Assembly: GCF_000715075.1 (NCBI RefSeq)
Contig: NC_134084.1
Location: forward strand, 97,134,411-97,198,410
DNA length: 64,000 nucleotides
Direction of reading: 5' to 3'
DNA from: Nicotiana tabacum
Lineage: Eukaryota > Streptophyta > Magnoliopsida > Solanales > Solanaceae
Shown: piece after piece, positions 57,984-64,000 of the stretch
How positions within the stretch are numbered: position 1 is the stretch's first letter
Layout of the letters: each line of letters starts with the position of its first letter
Notes under the pieces: generated by a model
Seen by the model: the letters and a program-made list of their open reading frames with translations, nothing else
Database searches by the model: none
Told to the model about the DNA's origin: nothing
Program-made: the position numbers and the translations under genes

Positions 57984-60900
57984 TGTCACACCTCCTTTTT
58001 GCGCGCCCCGCCCCGAAGGGTTTAGATGCGCGGGTGGAGTTTTTCCAATTTAACTGACAATATTCGAAAATAGGATTATTTATTTAATTCAGAGTCGCCA
58101 CTTGGGAAAGGTTTGGTTTTTGGTGTCCCAAGTCACCGGTTTATCTTGAATCCCAAATCGAGGAAATTTTCGACTTTTCCAAATGAAGTCTGCGAACCAG
58201 AAATTCTAAGTAAGGAATTCTGTTGACCCGAGGGAAGGTGTTAGGCACCCTCGAATCCCGTGGTTCTAGCACGGTTGCTTAAATTGTTATAATGGCTAAA
58301 TATCTGATTCAAATACATGTTATGATTTACGTGCTTTTATTAAGTTTAAAACCGCCCTTTTTTATTATTATCATTCACTTATTTTTTATAGAATTGCAAC
58401 GTCGTGAAAATGCATCTCGAACCACGTCACAATCGATGCACCCGTAGTTGTTAACACATTTCGACTTCGTTGAGATTTGAATTTGGGTCACATCAATGTG
58501 CACCCGAATTTAAGAATATAATTTACTTAAACCGTGCCTGAAGAGTCTAGCGCGTTATTATTTAGTGGAAGGCCGTGAGATTCACTAAACGGCCTAGCCT
58601 GAATTCTAAAATATTTATTATGGTTATTTATCGAGGGCCCCGCAATTTGCATTTTTTTTTTGATTTAGCGAGGCTCGTCTCTTTATTTTAGAAAGGTATT
58701 CTAAAGTGACTACATTTCTACTAGGTTTGTCTCTAAAAAGATGATACCGAACTTACTTGTTTGAACAAATACAGACTGAATCTCTATTATGTTTGCTGAA
58801 CCTAAGTTTGCTTGATTACCTGATTGAATATTTATGAGGTGAGAGCCACCTCATGCTTTGTCTTCATCGAGTGAACGCGCTTATTAATTTGCTAAGTAAG
58901 ATTGCAAGCAAACTAACAACATGTACTGAGTTATATTTAACGACCTCCAAGTTCTGTTTTTTGACTCTAACATATTTGAAATTGATAAATGAATTTGGCT
59001 ATCTTATTAGGAAAATTACTACTCATTGAACTCAAAACGACTATTAGTTTCCTTCAACAATCATCATATTATTTCGAAACAAGGAATCTATACCAAGACT
59101 CGACATCGAACCTATATTGGAACACACAATCTGACAGGAAAGCTAGCCTTCATAGCCAAACTCTCAATGTGACTGCATGAGAGTTTGTTTGGGATACATT
59201 TATCCCGGACCTAGTACCACAGATTTGTCAATTCAGTGATCTCGGCAAAATACATACAAGTGCTTACCATGACTCTATGTTACACAGTCATAACTAAACC
59301 AAACAAGTGTTATATTGAAACTGAATGTATACTAAATCAAACATGCCGTCTATGTCATACTGTCATTACTATTGAGCCATGCTATCTAACAGTTCATATT
59401 AAACAGAATGTATGCTAGTTTATACAGAATATTTGCATTTTGCAGTAAAAATAAAGGCCCAACTAACATTCGAACTATCTTTTTACACCAATGCTATAAC
59501 ATAAACGGATGTTCATTTCTTTATTTCTGCTTCAACTTCAAACTTTCAACAATACATGGTTCAGAGGTTGTGTACCTGGAAATATTTGCAATTGGAGAAG
59601 AGGGCAATCAGTAGAGTAACAATGAACAAATGCAGCAGCAGTAACAGCACTAACAGTAGCAGCAGGGCAGTATAGCAACAGCAACAAAAACAAAAGAGTA
59701 GCAACCACAACTCTCAACACAATTGGAGTGAGATCAACCCCAACTAAACCAAACTTTCGAGTAGAACAAACAACAAACAAGCAGACTCAGTTGTGAGAAA
59801 ATCAGTGTTTGCACAGAAACAGGTCCAGATTCAGTGAAGTCAGGAACAACAGGAGAGGAAGCAACTTCTGGTTTTGTCTGTATGAGTTATCAGACAAAAA
59901 TTCTTTTCCAGTTTTCTGTTTCCAAAAAATTGAACTCTCAGGTGTTCCCTCTTATTATCTCTTTGTATGTCTTTCCAGCTTTCTCTTTCAAACTCTTCAC
60001 TGTGTGTGTATATTTTCTTTTTTCAGCCCTCCAAGTTCAATCCTGTATATCTCCTTCCCTTCAGAAGGTATCTCTTTTTTTTCTCTTCTATTGTCTCAGT
60101 CTAATTCTGTATATGACTATCTCTAATCCCTCTGTATATCTCTGTCTATCAGCCCTGTGTCCCCAGGTCCTCCTCTTATAAGCCTTCACCTTCCCCTTTT
60201 AACAGCCTGTTTAGAGTATATCAAACACCCCTCCCATGTGCCCTTTTCTTTTCAGTTCCACTTTAGCTAATTAAATATAAAACCCCATCATCCTCCTGGA
60301 AGCTCTAAATGAATGACCAGTTACGGATACAATTGAACATACATTTATACACACGCATTATGAAGAAAGAAACTGACTGAATACAGAGGTCCGGCCAAGG
60401 TGGACAATAGCAGTTCAAAAACACAAAACAAAAAGTTTGGCCATGCGGACAGGCCTTTAACAACACACAAACATACGAACTGAAATAAAGAAAAGAAAAT
60501 TAACTCACCTTAAAGCTTTTTAAGGAACAAATCAGAAAAATCCACTGGTGTTTGAACGGACCTTCTTTAAGGTTGAATGGACTTTTAAACGAAGTGTTTC
60601 TCGGATGAGAAACACCTCGATTAAGGTCCATTAGGCCTTAATCTCTTCAGTTTGAACAAAGCACGGAACATGCACAGGGAAAACTAGAGTTCAAAAACTT
60701 AGATCTGGGATTCGTGTTTCCCTAGTTAGATTCGGACCAAACCAAGTATGGTTTGGTCACGAGGGGGGTCTGGGGAGTGTCTGGTATGATTTCAAGGCAG
60801 ATCGGTGTAGATTAGGTTCCGACTCGAATCTTCAAATGAAGATTCGAGAAGGTGGGATAGGATTCGAGGTATGTGGTTGGTAGATTTGGGTTCAGGACGT

Positions 60901-61763
60901 CAAGGGGGTTCTATGGTGTTAAGGGGAAGGTCACCGGCGTTCATGCCGCCGGTTTTCATGGTGGGGGATACTAGGGCGGCTCTAGGGTTTGGGGGTTGTG
61001 GTGAGGACGACGAAGGCTGGGGTTTGGATAGGGGGGCAGGGTAGTGTTAGGAGTTTATATAGTTAGTGAGCAAATGGATCCTGGCCGTTGGATGAGATGA
61101 GATGAAGGGCCAGGATCCTTTGGCTAACCAGGGACGACGTCGTTTCAAGGATAAAGGTTTGGGGTCGGTCCGGGTGAGACGGGTCAGGTTTGTTGGTGGG
61201 TTACGGGGGATTGATCTTGGCCGTTGATCAATCTGAGATCAACGGCCCAGATCAACCTGTATCAATACGATGTCGTTTGGATTCTCTGGGCATCAGATGG
61301 TCTGGACCGGGCAGGCCTGGGTTTTGGGCTGAGTTTGTTGGGCCAATTTTAACAAATTGGCCCAAGTCCGGAAGGGGTCTTTTCTTTTCTTTCTTTTTTC
61401 TTTTCTTTTCTTTTTTATTATAAAAATACAAAACTAAGTAAAATCAAATTAAAATAAACACCTAATACAATTATTTGCACACACATTAAAATGATTCAAA
61501 ACAGGTAAAAATTAAACAAAATAAAATCACGGACGAAAATGCCTATTCATGGTTTTCTATTTAACGACCGGATTACGGTTTGAATTATACAGGACACATA
61601 TATTTTTTGTATTTTGTTTTAATAAAGTAAAAATGGGCCAAAGTCATAAACAATTAACGAAGTGCCATGTAAAAATCTCAAAATTGTACAACGGGATCAA
61701 TTGTTGTTATTTTTTATTTCTTTTGGAGCGATTGTCTCGTGAAGCAAAAATCACGTTCTCACA
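57984..61763 (-). repeat. 5' LTR of the Ogre-type element (3.8 kb)
   Basis: Same ends as 44268-48467. About 426 bp are missing near 60307, between AGCT and CTAAATGA. Contains the 11-bp inverted repeat at 61219-61247 and a leader hairpin, ACCGGCG/CGCCGGT, at 60933-60953. Confidence 0.95.
61053..61062 (-). promoter_or_regulatory. TATA-like box of the Ogre 5' LTR
   Basis: CTATATAAAC on the minus strand, about 700 bp inside the LTR, the only good TATA word in the GC-richer part of U3. It would leave about 3 kb of R-U5. Confidence 0.45.
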
Positions 61764-63518
61764 ATTTTAAAACCGAAGAAAAATCAGGTAGAACACATTT
61801 ATTTTCATATTTTCAAAATTTGGGAGCATTGAGGAGATTTTTAAAGAGAAAGTTCTTCCCCAAAGCATTGGTATGTAAATCTAAACCTTTTTCTTTCGAT
61901 TTCCCATTGCATTTCATTAATTTTCATCCTAAAATCTAAGGTTTTTATGGTAGAAATTAGGAATTTGGGTAGAGTTAGGTCTTTTTGATTAATTGGGATT
62001 TAGACTTCATTTTGGGGTCGGATTTTGAAACTAATTACATATTCGGGCTCGTGGGTAAATGGGTGATCGGGTTTTTGTCCTAACCTTGTGTTTTGACCAA
62101 GCAGGCCCGGGGTTGATTTTTGACTTTTTGGGAAAAATGATAAAAAACCTATAATTAAGCATTGGGTATGAATTCTTTAGAATTTATTGATGTTATTAAA
62201 TCAATTTGGACTAGATACGAGTTATTTAGAAGCGAATTCTAAAGGAAAAGCGATGTTTGAGGCTTGAGTTGGCCGTGGAAGTTTGAGGTAAGTGTTTGGT
62301 CTAACCTTAGCTTGATGGATTAGGAGTCGAGTCCTATTTGCTATGTGTTATTTGTTGAGTACGATGTATAGGCATGGTGATGAGTATCTATGCGTCATTG
62401 TCAAGCATGCCCGCGAGTCTTAAATTGAAGTCGTTGTGTTCTTAATGAGCACTACAAATGCTAGTTGTCTAGTATTGGTCCTAGTTGAGTATTGGTGCTA
62501 GTTGAGGTTTCTTTGTGAAGTTAAATGTTGGAACAAGTTTAGTTATAGTTGATTCCCTTACCGGGACGTATTTACTTATATTGTTGGTTCCCTTGCAGGG
62601 ATGTTGTTGTTCCCTTGTCGGGACTCTTTTGTGATTGGTGTTGAATTGTATATTGGGATCGAGTTGCACGCCGCAACAAAATTATATTTGTATAGGGTTT
62701 CACCTCGCAACAATATTACATTTGGATTGGGTTGCATACCGCAATAGTGTTTATTCATGATTTGGATCGGGTTGCGCACCGCAACAATAAAGGATAAAAG
62801 TGGTTATTGATTTGTTACGGTTTCCTTATTCTTTCTGCTGCGAATTTTAAATTGTTCTTTATGCTTTTCTCCTGAGTTACTATTGGTAAATGATTTTCCC
62901 CTGCAACATGTTTCCCCATCCCATTCTTAACTGTACATTTCTGCTTTATTTTCCGTTGTATATGATATAATTGCACAGGTTTATTCGGTAGTTTGGTCCT
63001 AGCCTCGTCACTACTTCGCCGGGGTTAGGCTAGGCACTTACCAGCACATGGGGTCGGCTGTGCTAATACTACACTCTGCACTGTGTGCAGATCCCAAAGC
63101 AGCAGCTTTTGGACCTTAGCTTGGGTGACTTCCTTCAGTCCATATGGAGATCCAAGGTAGTCTTGCAGGCGTCCGCATGCCTTAGCGTCTCCCTCTATAT
63201 TTTCTTCCTGTTTCACTTATGTAATTCAGAAACAATGTCGCATTTATTTTTTGGACCTTGATTGTAGAATTCATAGACTGTTTGTGGAGTTGTGACACCA
63301 GTCGTGGTAGTTTCTGATTAAGAAATCATGTTGGAATTATTTAAATGGTTTAATTATTTCTTCCACTTGATTTAAATTCCTGTTGTTTATAAACTGTTGA
63401 TTCACATTTGTTAAAGAATTAAAATGGGAAAACGTAATTTGTTCAAATGGTCGGCTTGCCTAGCTCTCACTAGTAGGCACCATCACGACTCCCAGGGTGG
63501 GAAATCTGGGTCGTGACA
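61764..63518 (+). repeat. 5' LTR of chromovirus C, second part
   Basis: Continues the LTR after the Ogre insertion and ends GGGTCGTGACA, two bases before the primer site. It carries short tandem repeats at 62640-62790. No proteins. Confidence 0.8.
62640..62790. repeat. Tandem units of about 45 bp in the LTR of chromovirus C
   Basis: Three to four units of GGGATCGRGTTGCACRCCGC followed by AACAATATTAYATTTG-like sequence. Confidence 0.8.
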
Positions 63519-63520
63519 AG

Positions 63521-63533
63521 TTGGTATCGAAGC
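63521..63533 (+). other. Primer-binding site of chromovirus C
   Basis: TTGGTATCGAAGC, the Met-tRNA complement with an AG/GA exchange. Confidence 0.8.
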
Positions 63534-63714
63534 TATAGTTTACATGGGTCTCACAACTCATAGACAAGCTTAGTAGAGTCTGAGGGATCAGTACGGAGAC
63601 GTCTGTATTTATCTTCTAGAGGCTACAGACTTAGGAAAAACTTCATATTTATTCTTTCTTGTCGTGCGGTTTGGTTTCTCAATGCTAATTGAATGTCTAC
63701 TCTGTAAATTGCAG

Positions 63715-64000
63715 ATGGCGAGAATACGCGCTTCCTCATCCACCGATCAGTAGCCCGAGCCCCCAGCAGCAGCTCCCACAAGGGGCAGAGGGTGAGGCCG
63801 AGGCCGTGCTATAGGCCGAGGTAGGGGCAGAGCTCAGCCTAGAGTAGAAGCACCAGCGGCGGATCCTCAGGTTGAGTTTGATGATGAGGTTTCGGCCCAG
63901 GCAGTTTCGGTGGGCCCAACGCAGGTCCTAGAGGGGTTCATTGCTACCCTAGTACTCTAGGATGCTATGGTCCATCTAGTGGGCCTTATGGAGAGTGTCA
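63715..64000 (+). pseudogene. Chromovirus C gag, N-terminus, runs off the right edge
   Basis: ATG at 63715 follows the usual leader end TTGCAG. The reading is MARIRASSSTDQ, stop, PEPPAAAPTRGRG, stop, GRGRAIGRGRGRAQPRVEAP, then QAVSVGPTQVLEGFIATLVL and another stop. The Arg/Gly-rich start and position match the gag of Tekay chromoviruses and of chromovirus A and B here. The three stops (TAG, TGA, TAG) fit C-to-T changes at Gln and Arg codons. The rest lies outside the window. Confidence 0.8.

Larger units (their letters stand above)
44268..61763 (-). mobile_element. Ogre-type element with giant LTRs, gag only
   Basis: A 17.5-kb minus-strand element: 5' LTR 57984-61763, Arg-type primer site, about 2.2 kb leader, gag 53422-55782, an inter-ORF region, a short integrase-like remnant (52716-52960), about 4.2 kb of repeat-rich sequence, polypurine run, and 3' LTR 44268-48467. 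Giant LTRs, the TGGCGACTC primer site and the Gag match the Ogre branch of Tat. Protease, RT and RNase H are absent. The LTRs differ by about a dozen positions in the first 2.3 kb by eye, so the insertion is recent and must have been mobilised in trans. It resembles the class of gag-only non-autonomous elements. Confidence 0.9.

Noticed and set aside
1..64000. tRNA or rRNA genes
   Set aside because: No cloverleaf-like or rRNA-like sequence was noticed; TGGTATC matches are retrotransposon primer-binding sites. A tRNAscan run would settle this.

Overview
The window looks like intergenic heterochromatin of a flowering plant with a large genome, most likely a member of the Solanaceae. That host guess rests on recalled similarity of several LTR and Gag sequences to solanaceous elements; no search was run. 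I found no convincing host gene, tRNA, rRNA or CRISPR array. Almost every base belongs to LTR retrotransposons inserted into one another, most of them broken.

Layout. 1-3672: LTR-like sequence of an Ogre/Tat-type element on the minus strand, running off the left edge. 3673-4211 and 14629-15349: two halves of one minus-strand Athila-type gag. 4212-14623: a complete Tat-lineage Ty3/gypsy element (minus strand) sitting inside that gag, with 5-bp target-site duplications (ATTTC), no gag, a decayed pol and an antisense ORF with its own TATA-like box. 15350-20518: chromovirus A (Tekay-type, plus strand), a 2.8-kb 5' LTR plus gag, protease and the start of RT, cut off by 20519-23130, the 3' LTR and 3' tail of another minus-strand gypsy element. 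23131-28965: a minus-strand SIRE/Maximus-type Ty1/copia element with a 1-kb 5' LTR and no RT. 28966-42924: a plus-strand copia relic interrupted by a Tat-type solo LTR (29733-30344, duplication TATAT) and by chromovirus B (31627-41932, both LTRs and a full gag-pol-chromodomain with many stops). 42925-43414: nothing recognised. 43415-44267 plus 61764-63518: the 5' LTR of chromovirus C, whose gag runs off the right edge. This LTR is split by 44268-61763, a 17.5-kb Ogre-type element with giant LTRs (4.2 and 3.8 kb), duplication ATTTT, one gag and essentially no pol.

How it fits together. Nesting gives a relative order: Athila relic before the Tat element; plus-strand copia before its solo LTR and chromovirus B; chromovirus C before the Ogre-type element. 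The two Ogre LTRs are nearly identical by eye, so this is one of the youngest insertions, yet it carries only Gag and must have used enzymes from a relative.

The most interesting unexplained signals are inside the Ogre-type element: four dispersed copies of a two-stem inverted-repeat motif whose arms change in a compensatory way; a 1.7-kb minisatellite of about 75 units of 23 bp organised as a 12-unit, 275-276-bp higher-order repeat that is open in all three forward frames; telo-box palindromes beside it; and a 385-bp tandem duplication next to the primer-binding site. In the chromoviruses, unrelated minisatellites occupy the same place in three LTRs, and the stop-codon spectrum suggests deamination at methylated CAG sites.
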